Made by a program: the position numbers and the translations under genes
Shown here: one piece after another, positions 19,465 through 28,429 of the stretch
Numbering within the stretch: the first letter of the stretch is position 1
Layout: each line of letters opens with the position of its first letter
Source of the DNA: Mucilaginibacter sabulilitoris
GTDB taxonomy: Bacteria > Bacteroidota > Bacteroidia > Sphingobacteriales > Sphingobacteriaceae
DNA length: 64,000 bases
Assembly (NCBI RefSeq): GCF_034262375.1
Contig: NZ_CP139558.1
Location: 1,550,001 to 1,614,000, forward strand
Direction: 5' to 3'
The notes under the pieces: model-generated
Seen by the model: only the letters and a program-made list of their open reading frames with translations
What the model was told of the DNA's origin: nothing
The model's database searches: none

Positions 19465-19752
19465 TTAGCTCACGATAGGGCCGGTGAACCAAAATCCGGG
19501 AGGAATAAGTACGACGCCACCACCGGTTTCACTATACGTGTTGATAGCAGCATTGATGTTTTGTGTATTAAGTGTAAATCCGTTTGCTTTGGCACCAAAT
19601 TTTTCAATGTTAATGGTGTCTGTTTTAAAGGATGGAAGTTCAGCGCTCGGTAAATGCCGGCAGGAGTAAACATTAGTGCTTTTTTGCCCGTTCGCTTCTA
19701 AGCCTAAGCAAAATAATAGAATCACTAATAAGTTCAGTTTTTTGAAATGCAT
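19465..19752 (-). pseudogene. GH28 polygalacturonase gene, 5' fragment only
   Basis: Ninety-five codons survive: a signal peptide (L-L-V-I-L-L-F-C-L-G, then E-A-N-G-Q), the F-K-T-D-T-I-N-I-E-K-F-G-A-K-A-N-G start of the right-handed beta-helix, and G-G-G-V-V-L-I-P-P-G-F-W-F-T-G-P-I-V. This is the recognisable N-terminus of GH28 polygalacturonases, which normally exceed 450 residues. The frame stops two codons after G-P-I-V, about 20 bases from the end of the convergent G+C-rich GH2-like gene. The catalytic part is missing, presumably removed when the neighbouring DNA was joined here. Confidence 0.8.
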
Positions 19753-19928
19753 GTTATCAGGTATTTGTTTAATCCATCCTATACGGGTGATATTAAATAA
19801 CCAACATAATCGGCTTTTTTAAAGCTGGATGAGTTGCTTTTGAGCTGATATATTCATTATTTTCTGGTAAGCTGCCAGGTTCCAGTTCGGCGGTGTACAA
19901 GATTTTTAATTCTGATGAAATATTTTAT

Positions 19929-19940
19929 GAAACCGATTGT
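19929..19940 (+). promoter_or_regulatory. Weak LacI-type operator candidate
   Basis: GAAACCGATTGT differs from the site at 20191 in two of twelve positions. It lies 177 bases upstream of the truncated GH28 start on the other strand and 250 bases from the second site, a spacing compatible with looping. The surrounding 563-base gap (19753-20315) holds no gene: only this site, a 14-base inverted repeat (20061-20108), the operator at 20191 and AT-rich promoter-like DNA. Confidence 0.35.
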
Positions 19941-20060
19941 ATTTGTTTAGTAATTTTCAATGCTTTTATCAATGAGATTTGATCGATAGCTTAGTTTTTT
20001 ACTCATTCAATTTTTTTATTTTCATCTCTTGCTAATAGTCTAATTGCCTTTCAAAACCTC

Positions 20061-20108
20061 CAATAGCTGTTATTTGTGCTGTATCTTTAGCTAAAATAAC
20101 AGCTATTG
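20061..20108. repeat. Inverted repeat with 14-base perfect arms
   Basis: CAATAGCTGTTATT (20061-20074) and its exact complement (20095-20108) flank a 20-base spacer in the gap between the GH28 fragment and the next susC. No T run follows on the plus strand. It could be a terminator for leftward or rightward transcription, or a regulator site. Confidence 0.5.
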
Positions 20109-20190
20109 TAAATAATTACGCTCAGTTTTTTTAACGATTATACTGGTTCTATCCTTAATTCAATATAGTGGCTACATAAAATAAATTTTT

Positions 20191-20202
20191 GCAACCGATT
20201 GC
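20191..20202 (+). promoter_or_regulatory. LacI-type operator before susC
   Basis: GCAACCGATTGC is one base from the perfect palindrome found at 30493, 36308 and 37648. It lies 114 bases before the susC start, so it probably places this SusCD-GH2 operon under the LacI-family protein encoded at 35214-36242. Confidence 0.65.
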
Positions 20203-20315
20203 ATTTTTGTTAAAATATTTTTTACTTTAGTCATCAATTATAAACTAACCGGCTAAATACCCGGTGCTGTACACCAATATTTTAATCTTTTATTAACCTA
20301 TTTAATAGCACGCTT

Positions 20316-23300
20316 ATGCGAATGACAGTTTACTCAAAACAAAAGGTAACTGAATCAGGCAGGTTTCACTCTAAAGGTGTTTTTACTTTCGCTTTTATTG
20401 CCCTGTTGGCTCTTTTTTCCTTGTCGCTTTATGCACAAAACATCAAAATTCACGGACGGGTAATGGACTCATCCGGTCAATCAGTACCCGGAGCCATAAT
20501 TAAGGTAAAAGGTTCTCAGATTGGAGTAGTAGCCGATGCTAACGGCAACTTTCAGGTTTCTGCACCAGGTAATGCCATATTGCAAATATCTTTTATAGGC
20601 TTTACTAAACAAGAAAAGGCTGTAAATAACCAAACCAACATCATTATTACATTGGCGTCGGAGACAAAAAATTTACAGGACGTGGTTGTAGTAGGCTATG
20701 GTAGTCAACGCAGAGAAGCTGTGACCGGTTCGGTAGCTTCAGTGAGTGGGGCTAAATTGAATGAGGTGCCCTCGGCTAATATCGCTCAGGCGCTGCAAGG
20801 CCGTGTGGCAGGTGTGGAATTGGCCCAAACTTCAACAAAGCCTGGCGCCACCATGCAAATCCGCATCCGCGGTACGCGTTCTATTAATGCGGAAAACGAT
20901 CCTTTAATTGTCCTTGATGGGATTCCTTTCGGCGGGACTATCGCAGATATCAGTCCTGACGATATTAAAAGTTTAGACATTTTGAAGGACGCCTCTGCAA
21001 CCGCTATTTACGGATCTCGCGGAGCTAATGGTGTAATATTAATCACCACCAAAAAAGGCAGCAAGGGGCAGGAGCCGCAAGTATCTTATAATGGTTATTA
21101 CGGTACCAAAGACGTTATGAAATATCCGATGATGCAAGCCGACCAATATATTGCATTGCGGAAAAGAGCCGGATTGAATAAGAATCCCGGTGCAGACGAA
21201 GATCCGACAGGAGCGATAAATACAGATTGGCAGGATTTATTTTACAGAAAAGCCGCCGTACAAAACCATGATTTAAGCGTAACAGGTGGGGCCGCCAAAA
21301 CCAGCTACAAATTTGGCGTAGGGTATTACAGGGATGAAGCCCCGATACCCCTGTCTCAATACAACCGTATTTCGCTGCGCGGCTCTGTTGATCAGGAAAT
21401 AGGTAAGCTCTTCCGTATAGGATTTACAACTAATAATAGTTACAGTATCACCGATGGCGCCAATTTAGGTATGTATGGTGTTTTAAGCATGTCGCCAATT
21501 GCAAATCCGTTTAATACCGATGGAACCACCAAAAGAGTAGTTACCATGCCACAGGACATTCAATGGGTTTACACTAAAGGAACGATGAATGCTTTGGGAG
21601 ATAAGTATATCAACAGGACAAAAGAATTTGGCTCTTACAACTCGGCCTATGCAGAAATGAAAATCCCCGGAGTAGACGGCTTAAAATATCGTTTAAATCT
21701 CGGTGGAAATTTTCGTTCGGGGTATACAGGAAGTTACACGGGTATAGGTGTTTTTAGCTCTGATGTAGCAAACCCTAACACGGCATCAGTCAATAATTCA
21801 CTTACCACGCAATGGGCAATTGAGAATTTGCTTTCTTATGACAAGACTTTTGCTCAAAAACATACCATTAATGTGGTAGGATTATATTCATCAGAACAAA
21901 TAAGCTATAACAGTTCATCTATCGGGAGAAAAAACCTCGCCGGCGACGACTTTCAGTATTTTAACCTGGGGCAAACTTCAACAGGAAGTAATGATGATAT
22001 CACGATTGATCCTAACAACCAGTCTTATTGGGTTAGCGGCCTGAAATCTTTTATGGGCCGTGTAATGTATTCTTATGATGATCGTTATTTGCTGAGCGCT
22101 ACCTTCCGTAGTGATGCTTCTTCAAGATTGGCCGAAGGCCATAAGTGGCACAGCTATCCGGCTGTTTCGGTTGGATGGAACATTCATCGGGAATCATTTA
22201 TGCAGGGCCAGGATTGGATCAATTCCCTGAAGCTGCGGGTTGGTTATGGGCAAACATCCAACCAGTCTGTAGCGCCGTATGCCACCCTCGGTCAATTGAG
22301 CGTAAGACCTTATAACTTTGGCGCTACAAATGCCAACGGGTATTACGTAACTCAATTACCTAACACTTCACTGGGTTGGGAATATTCCAAAACGAAAAAC
22401 CTGGGATTGGATTTCTCCCTGTTTCAGGGCCGGCTTTCGGGTACCGTTGAAGGCTATGTTACCAATACCAATAATCTTTTACTTAGCGTATGTCTGCCTG
22501 CTACCTCAGGTGTAAGCAGCTACACCGGGAATGTAGGCTCTACCCAAAATAAAGGATTTGAGATTTCGCTCAACGGGGTGATCTTCAGCGATAAAAATGG
22601 CTGGACATGGGAAGCTGGTGTAAATTTATATCGTAACGTTAACAAAATTGTGAGCCTTGCATCAGGACAAACACGTGATGAAAGTAACTGGCTTTTTGTT
22701 GGGCATCCTTTGAACGTAATATTTGATTATCAAAAAGTAGGGATTTGGCAGGCCGATGAAGCTACAGCTGTGAAGCAGTATGAAGGCAGCGGAGGTCAGG
22801 TAGGTATGATTAAAGTGCTCTACACCGGTGATCACAATCCGGACGGATCGCCTACCCGCGTTATTGGATCTGATGACAGGCAAATTATGAATGCCGACCC
22901 TAAATTTCAAGGTGGATTTAACACGCGGGTGGCTTATAAAGCGATAGACCTGACCATTGTAGGAGCTTTCCAGAACGGCGGTATATTGAACAGTACCCTA
23001 TATGGTTCTAATGGTTATCTCAATCTTGAAGACGGACGACGCGGACAAATTGCTATAGACTACTGGACTCCGGACAACCCTAATGGGCAATACCCTGATC
23101 CCAACGGACCTAAAAATAGTAACAACCCTAAATACGGTTCTACTTTGGGCTATTTCAGTGCGTCTTACATGAAAATACGTACCATTTCACTGGGTTACAA
23201 TTTAACAGGTAAATGGGTTCAAAATGCCGGGATAAAAAGGCTGCGTATTTATGCTACTGCACAAAATCCGTTTATATTCTTTTCTCCTTACTACAGCCAA

Positions 23301-23450
23301 TCGAAATTGGATCCTGAACCTAACTCATACGCAAACGACAGCGCAAATATGGCAGTTGCCTACGGATATGGACAACGAAGGTTGCTTACGGTAGGATACA
23401 ATACGCCTACAACACGTAACTATCTATTGGGTATTAATGTAACATTTTAA
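20316..23450 (+). CDS. SusC/RagA-type TonB-dependent receptor (xylan locus)
   Basis: The 1044-residue protein has a signal segment (about 22-41, ending L-Y-A-Q), a carboxypeptidase-regulatory-like domain (42-120, I-H-G-R-V-M-D-S-S-G), D-V-V-V-V-G-Y-G-S-Q, a plug with R-I-R-G-T-R and S-R-G-A-N-G-V-I-L-I-T-T, and a full beta-barrel ending in V-T-F. There is no STN domain, so unlike the receptor at 11341 it should only transport. An in-frame ATG two codons in (20322) could also start it. It forms a pair with the SusD protein 11 bases downstream. Cargo is presumably xylo-oligosaccharides, judged from the locus and from the operator it shares with xylanase and glucuronidase genes. Confidence 0.95.
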   Translation: MRMTVYSKQKVTESGRFHSKGVFTFAFIALLALFSLSLYAQNIKIHGRVMDSSGQSVPGAIIKVKGSQIGVVADANGNFQVSAPGNAILQISFIGFTKQEKAVNNQTNIIITLASETKNLQDVVVVGYGSQRREAVTGSVASVSGAKLNEVPSANIAQALQGRVAGVELAQTSTKPGATMQIRIRGTRSINAENDPLIVLDGIPFGGTIADISPDDIKSLDILKDASATAIYGSRGANGVILITTKKGSKGQEPQVSYNGYYGTKDVMKYPMMQADQYIALRKRAGLNKNPGADEDPTGAINTDWQDLFYRKAAVQNHDLSVTGGAAKTSYKFGVGYYRDEAPIPLSQYNRISLRGSVDQEIGKLFRIGFTTNNSYSITDGANLGMYGVLSMSPIANPFNTDGTTKRVVTMPQDIQWVYTKGTMNALGDKYINRTKEFGSYNSAYAEMKIPGVDGLKYRLNLGGNFRSGYTGSYTGIGVFSSDVANPNTASVNNSLTTQWAIENLLSYDKTFAQKHTINVVGLYSSEQISYNSSSIGRKNLAGDDFQYFNLGQTSTGSNDDITIDPNNQSYWVSGLKSFMGRVMYSYDDRYLLSATFRSDASSRLAEGHKWHSYPAVSVGWNIHRESFMQGQDWINSLKLRVGYGQTSNQSVAPYATLGQLSVRPYNFGATNANGYYVTQLPNTSLGWEYSKTKNLGLDFSLFQGRLSGTVEGYVTNTNNLLLSVCLPATSGVSSYTGNVGSTQNKGFEISLNGVIFSDKNGWTWEAGVNLYRNVNKIVSLASGQTRDESNWLFVGHPLNVIFDYQKVGIWQADEATAVKQYEGSGGQVGMIKVLYTGDHNPDGSPTRVIGSDDRQIMNADPKFQGGFNTRVAYKAIDLTIVGAFQNGGILNSTLYGSNGYLNLEDGRRGQIAIDYWTPDNPNGQYPDPNGPKNSNNPKYGSTLGYFSASYMKIRTISLGYNLTGKWVQNAGIKRLRIYATAQNPFIFFSPYYSQSKLDPEPNSYANDSANMAVAYGYGQRRLLTVGYNTPTTRNYLLGINVTF

Positions 23451-23461
23451 AATATAAGACA

Positions 23462-25456
23462 ATGAAGCGTGTATATACGAACATATTCAGACTAACAGTC
23501 TTGACCGCATTCGTCTTAACAGGATGCAAAAAAATTCTGAATGAAAAGCCCCGTAGTATTTTTACTCCGGAATATTTTAAAACACAGGCAGGTGTAGTAG
23601 GTGGAATCACCTCATGCTATGCTCACCTGCGATTGATGTATGGTAATGGCTATTTTTTAAATTCAAATGAAATTAGCACTGATGAGGCTACCTGGGGCCA
23701 AAACTCCGATGGAAATGTAAGGAATCTCGATTTCTCAGGTGTAGGAAATATAGATCCTTCAACCAGCAATACCGGGATCCTTTGGGGAGCGGCATTTCCC
23801 AATATTAATACTGCCAGTGGTGTAATTGAGAATGGAGCAGCTGTGGGCGTTTCTGATGCACTGATTGCAGAAGCCAGGTTTTTCCGGGCGTTTGATTACT
23901 TTTTGCTGGTGCAAACCTTTGGCGGGGTGCCGTTGGATTTGGGCGGAGGTGAATTAAAATTTAATACATCTACCATAAGAACTTCAAAACGGAATACTGT
24001 ACCCGAGGTCTACGCTAAAGCAGTGTTTCCGGATTTATTAATTGCAATTGATAAGTTACCGGCCACAGGACGTGTTGTTGGTGGGGTTACCAAAACGGCG
24101 GCGCGTCTTTTCCTGGCGAAAGCTTATTTAACCTATGCCTGGTGGTTGCAAAATCCAAACAATATTCCAACCTTTCCGAGTACATCAAGAACCGACCCCA
24201 ATGGTCATGATGCGGCGTGGTATTTTCAGCAGGCCTATGATGTAGCGGTATCTGCTATTCAGGATCCAGGTCCGTTTGGTTTACAGCCTACCTTCTACGA
24301 TGTAAGTGTAGCCACCAATGATCGCAATAATGAAGTTGTGTTGTATGCTGATCACACACAAACCAGCAGCATTTATAACGGCGGTGATTTAAGCTATAGT
24401 GGCGGCGGCTTTGGTACCGATAGCTTTGCACAATGGTTTGAGCAATGGAACTATACAAATATTAAAAGCAGTACTTCCAGTACAAGCTGGGCCCCTGTCA
24501 ACTCTGTACAGCGTGCAGCAGTTCAGTCGTTGGGCCGTCCGTGGACAATGCTGGCTCCTCCACAAGCTATATTTAAAAACACTTTTGCCGATAAAACGAG
24601 CGATTCGCGTTATGACGGTACTTTCGTAACCCGTTACCGTACCAATTTTGTAGAGGCAGCTGTAAAAGTGAATAACGTAACTCCAGCCTATTTGTATAAT
24701 GCTAACTTTTTGCCGGTAGCCGAAGGTGAACCGATCCTTACCTTTTTAAATGATGATGTAACAGGTGTGGATTATTCCAATTCAAAATTTAACAGTACCG
24801 TTGGCGCTGGAGTTTTACCCGGCCGGGCAGATTTTGTGATTGAACCAAGTGCATACAGCAGGATTTGTTACCCCGGTAACTGGAAACTGGGTCCTTACCG
24901 TACAGATAATAATGGTGGTTTAGGCCAACCCAACGGTAGCCTTACCCGGCCTTTTCCGGTGGCTAAATTCTCTGAGTTGTTCTTTATTGCGGCCGAAGCT
25001 GCGGTTAAAGGCGCCGTGACGAAAGGGGTTAGCGGTACCTATGCAAATGATGGTACTGCAAGGGGCCTGATTAATGTTATCCGCGGACGTGCAGGGAAAT
25101 GGCGTTGGGATAATGGTAATAATGTGGCTAAAATACAGGATAACAGTGCTGAAGTGATAGCCGCTACACCTGCCGCCATCGACATTAATTACATTTTGGC
25201 CGAAAGATGCCGGGAGTATTTTGGAGAAGGTTATCGTTGGCTTGATCTTGTGCGTACACAAAAATGGGCTGAGTTAAGCGGCACCTTTGTAATAGCGGGC
25301 AAGACAAACGCCAACGATTGGAACGATCATACAGTTGGAACGTTTACCCGTACTATAACCCCAAATTATTATTTGCGCCCCATTCCCCAATCTCAGTTAG
25401 ATGGAATGGATATGAGTGCAGCAGATAAAAAAAGCTATCAAAATCCGGGATATTGA
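23462..25456 (+). CDS. SusD/RagB-family lipoprotein (xylan locus)
   Basis: At 664 residues it is on the long side for the family. The lipobox is V-L-T-G-C (Cys about 22). SusD features include A-R-F-F-R-A-F-D-Y-F-L-L-V near 135, the T-A-A-R-L-F-L-A-K-A-Y helix, F-S-E-L-F-F-I-A-A-E-A and L-A-E-R-C-R-E-Y-F-G-E-G-Y-R-W-L-D-L-V-R-T. It ends in Y-Q-N-P-G-Y. It is the partner of the SusC 11 bases upstream. The extra length is in the central segment (about 260-420) and may relate to ligand choice. Confidence 0.95.
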   Translation: MKRVYTNIFRLTVLTAFVLTGCKKILNEKPRSIFTPEYFKTQAGVVGGITSCYAHLRLMYGNGYFLNSNEISTDEATWGQNSDGNVRNLDFSGVGNIDPSTSNTGILWGAAFPNINTASGVIENGAAVGVSDALIAEARFFRAFDYFLLVQTFGGVPLDLGGGELKFNTSTIRTSKRNTVPEVYAKAVFPDLLIAIDKLPATGRVVGGVTKTAARLFLAKAYLTYAWWLQNPNNIPTFPSTSRTDPNGHDAAWYFQQAYDVAVSAIQDPGPFGLQPTFYDVSVATNDRNNEVVLYADHTQTSSIYNGGDLSYSGGGFGTDSFAQWFEQWNYTNIKSSTSSTSWAPVNSVQRAAVQSLGRPWTMLAPPQAIFKNTFADKTSDSRYDGTFVTRYRTNFVEAAVKVNNVTPAYLYNANFLPVAEGEPILTFLNDDVTGVDYSNSKFNSTVGAGVLPGRADFVIEPSAYSRICYPGNWKLGPYRTDNNGGLGQPNGSLTRPFPVAKFSELFFIAAEAAVKGAVTKGVSGTYANDGTARGLINVIRGRAGKWRWDNGNNVAKIQDNSAEVIAATPAAIDINYILAERCREYFGEGYRWLDLVRTQKWAELSGTFVIAGKTNANDWNDHTVGTFTRTITPNYYLRPIPQSQLDGMDMSAADKKSYQNPGY

Positions 25457-25499
25457 TTTGCTTATGCATCTGTTAATTAACAGTTAAGATTGTACTATT

Positions 25500-25526
25500 A
25501 AGGGGAGATGGGTTCATCTCTCCTTT
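25500..25526 (+). terminator. Hairpin between susD and GH2 genes
   Basis: Eleven-base arms (AAGGGGAGATG paired with CATCTCTCCTT, one G-U pair) enclose a 5-base loop and are followed by TTATTATTTTT. This is a plausible intrinsic terminator. It separates SusCD from the GH2 gene 44 bases on, so the enzyme may be expressed at a lower level by read-through. Confidence 0.7.
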
Positions 25527-25569
25527 TATTATTTTTAATAAATTACTCATCCGAACCATTCTGCCTGAT

Positions 25570-28362
25570 ATGAAATCCTCAGTCCCCTTAGTTTTTAACC
25601 AACAAAATCTTTTAAAATGGTTTCTTTTTCAACAAAGTAAAATAGGTTTGAAATTTTTGCCATTCATTTTAATATTAATACATTTTCAATCCATTGCTCA
25701 GCAAAAAGTGATTAATCAGGCTAAGGCGAGAGAAAGGATCAATATCAATAAAGGCTGGCTGTTTATGCGCTACAACGGCAAAGCTGACGACCTGATCTAT
25801 GATGAGCGCCCGGCTGTTTTCAACCGCAAAGATGACATCATAGCAGATAGCAGACCCTCGCAAACTGTATTTGAAGGCACTTCCGAAAAAGTATTAAAAA
25901 AGTGGATACTGCCAACAGCAAATGATTTTATTAAAGATTCCTCAAAGCGTTTTGTAAGACCACAGGGCAATCCAGGCAACAATTTTCCTTTTGTACAAAA
26001 GGGTTTTAATGATAAAAATTGGGAAAGTATAAATCTACCTCATGACTGGGCGGCGAAAGGCCCATTTTATAAAGAAGCAGATGCTATTGTTGGCGGAGGC
26101 ATGGGGCGGCTGCCCATTCAGGGTGTTGCCTGGTACAGGAAAAAGATCAATATTTCGGCGGCGGACCAGGGTAAATCTATTTATCTGGAAATTGATGGCG
26201 CTATGTCTTATGCTATGGTGTGGCTGAACGGAAACCTGGTGGGCGGCTGGCCTTATGGTTACAATTCTTTCAGACTTGATTTAACTCCGTATATCAGATT
26301 TGGTCAGGACAATCAAATAGCGATCAGATTAGATAATCCGACCAATTCATCCAGATGGTACCCTGGTAGTGGATTATATAGAAATGTCTGGCTGCTTAAA
26401 ACTCATTCTGTACAGGTGGCCCAATGGGGAACCTTTGTACATACATCCAATGTTTCTGAATCTTCCGCAACGGTGAATCTGGACGTGAACATTGAAAATA
26501 AAGGCAGGACCGATAAGCAGGTGAAAGTAGTGACTGACATATACAGATTGGACGAGCAGGGGAGCAGGTCAAAAAAGATTAGCAGTTTTCCTGTATCGGC
26601 AATTAATCTTGGCAGTCATGCTAAGTATTTGGTAAAAAGCCAGGTTTTGATAAATAACCCGGCTCTTTGGGGGCCTTTGCCAAAGCAAACTCCCAATTTG
26701 TATGTAGCTGTAACCCGTTTATTTACGGATAATCGGCTTGTTGATACATACGAAACACAATTCGGTGTCAGGGATATCAGGTTTGACCCTGTTAACGGAA
26801 TATTGGTTAACGGGAAGCCTGTTAAAATACAAGGCGTTAACCAACATCATGATCTGGGGGCGCTCGGCGCTGTATTTAATTACAGGGCGGCAGAAAGGCA
26901 ACTGGAATTGCTGCGGGAACTGGGATGTAATGCTATCAGATTATCTCATAATCCGCCCGCTCCCGAACTATTGGATATGACAGATCGGATGGGTTTTTTG
27001 GTGATCGATGAAATATTTGACTGCTGGGAACAGGGAAAAACACCGTTAGATTTTCACCTCATCTTCCCGGATTGGTATGAAGCGGATACCAGGTCATTTA
27101 TCAGGAGAGATAAAAACCATCCTTCCATTATTGCCTGGAGTTTTGGCAATGAGGTAGGGGAACAATATACCGCAGAAGCAGGAGCAAACGTAGCCAATAA
27201 ATTAAAGGCAATTGTAAAAGATGAGGACCCGACGAGGCCAGCGACCGCTTCAATGAATTATGCAAAGCCGGATATGCCATTCCCTAAGGTTATGGATATT
27301 ATTTCGTTAAATTATCAGGGTGAAGGCATCCGGGATGCACCGGCTTATGCCCATTTGAAAGGAATTAAAGGTCCCCCTTTATATCCGGCATTTCATGACA
27401 AATTTCCTGAAAAACTTATCATTAGTAGTGAAACAGCATCTGCGTTAAGTACACGCGGGACCTATATATTTCCGGTATTTAATGGATTTAGTGCACCTGT
27501 GAGCGACACGACAGGCGGCGACCCGAAGAATCAATATGTAAGTGCGTATGAGCTGTATACCGCTCAGTTCGGTGCTTCGCCAGACAAAGTATTTGCCTCA
27601 CAAGATAAGCATCCTTTTGTAGGCGGGGAGTTTGTTTGGTCGGGTTGGGATTATTTAGGAGAACCGACTCCTTATTACGGAGCGCGGAGTTCATATTCTG
27701 GTATCATAGATCTCGCTGGCTTTAAAAAGGACAGATTTTACTTATATCAGGCAAGATGGAGGCCCGATTTACGATTCGCTCATATTCTACCGCATTGGAC
27801 CTGGCCCGGCAGGGAAGGAAAAGTTACGCCGGTCCATGTATTTTCCTCGGCAGATGAGGCTGAATTGTTTCTTAACGGAAAATCACAGGGACGAAAAAAA
27901 CGCGGCGAGTATGAATATCGTTTCAGATGGGACGAGGTAAAGTACGAGCCTGGTGAAATCAAAGTAGTGAGCTATAAGAATGGCAAGCTCTGGGCAACAG
28001 AAACGGTTAAAACTGCGGGCAATGCCGTTAATTTACAATTAATCGCCGACCGAAATGAGATCAGAGCAGATGGATCTGATCTGTCTTTTGTAACATTAAA
28101 AGTTTTAGATAAAGATGGGAACCTGGTGCCGCAAGCTAACGATAACATTACTTTTTCAATATCCGGTCCTGCAGAGATTGTAGCTACGGATAATGGAGAT
28201 CCGACAGACCTGGTGGCTTTTCCTTCAAAAGAGCGGAAGGCATTTAGTGGCATGGCATTGGTCATTATCAGATCGAAAAGCAAACAGCCGGGTAAATTAA
28301 TATTGACAGCAAAGGCTTCAAATATGAAGTCAGCGGAACTTGTTTTATCCAGCAGGAATTAA
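25570..28362 (+). CDS. GH2 beta-galactosidase-type glycoside hydrolase
   Basis: The 930-residue enzyme has an N-terminal hydrophobic signal (about 28-44, ending I-A-Q). In order: jelly-roll sugar-binding domain (about 50-270), Ig-like domain (about 275-395), TIM barrel (about 400-720) and Ig-like C-terminal domains, one resembling invasin/Big modules (D-G-S-D-L-S-F-V-T-L-K-V). Acid/base Glu528 lies in G-N-E-V-G-E and nucleophile Glu621 in I-S-S-E-T-A. R-L-S-H-N-P-P is typical of GH2. Substrate specificity (galactose, glucuronide, xyloside or arabinopyranoside) cannot be decided. Its place in the glucuronoxylan locus suggests removal of a side-chain sugar. Confidence 0.9.
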   Translation: MKSSVPLVFNQQNLLKWFLFQQSKIGLKFLPFILILIHFQSIAQQKVINQAKARERININKGWLFMRYNGKADDLIYDERPAVFNRKDDIIADSRPSQTVFEGTSEKVLKKWILPTANDFIKDSSKRFVRPQGNPGNNFPFVQKGFNDKNWESINLPHDWAAKGPFYKEADAIVGGGMGRLPIQGVAWYRKKINISAADQGKSIYLEIDGAMSYAMVWLNGNLVGGWPYGYNSFRLDLTPYIRFGQDNQIAIRLDNPTNSSRWYPGSGLYRNVWLLKTHSVQVAQWGTFVHTSNVSESSATVNLDVNIENKGRTDKQVKVVTDIYRLDEQGSRSKKISSFPVSAINLGSHAKYLVKSQVLINNPALWGPLPKQTPNLYVAVTRLFTDNRLVDTYETQFGVRDIRFDPVNGILVNGKPVKIQGVNQHHDLGALGAVFNYRAAERQLELLRELGCNAIRLSHNPPAPELLDMTDRMGFLVIDEIFDCWEQGKTPLDFHLIFPDWYEADTRSFIRRDKNHPSIIAWSFGNEVGEQYTAEAGANVANKLKAIVKDEDPTRPATASMNYAKPDMPFPKVMDIISLNYQGEGIRDAPAYAHLKGIKGPPLYPAFHDKFPEKLIISSETASALSTRGTYIFPVFNGFSAPVSDTTGGDPKNQYVSAYELYTAQFGASPDKVFASQDKHPFVGGEFVWSGWDYLGEPTPYYGARSSYSGIIDLAGFKKDRFYLYQARWRPDLRFAHILPHWTWPGREGKVTPVHVFSSADEAELFLNGKSQGRKKRGEYEYRFRWDEVKYEPGEIKVVSYKNGKLWATETVKTAGNAVNLQLIADRNEIRADGSDLSFVTLKVLDKDGNLVPQANDNITFSISGPAEIVATDNGDPTDLVAFPSKERKAFSGMALVIIRSKSKQPGKLILTAKASNMKSAELVLSSRN

Positions 28363-28380
28363 TTTAAAAGTAGAAGGTAT

Positions 28381-28429
28381 ATTAAACAGCACAGCCGGTT
28401 GGATTTTCCAACCGGCTGTGCTGTTTAAT
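28381..28429. terminator. Bidirectional terminator between convergent genes
   Basis: A perfect 22-base stem encloses the 5-base loop ATTTT. It lies between the GH2 stop and the stop of the minus-strand esterase, overlapping the esterase stop codon by one base. The stem core is GCACAGCCGGTTGG, and A- and T-rich ends let it work in either direction. Confidence 0.85.

Noticed and set aside
19447..19653. Plus-strand frame at 19447 overlapping the GH28 fragment
   Set aside because: The opposite strand has a clear signal peptide and GH28 motifs. The plus-strand frame is its shadow.
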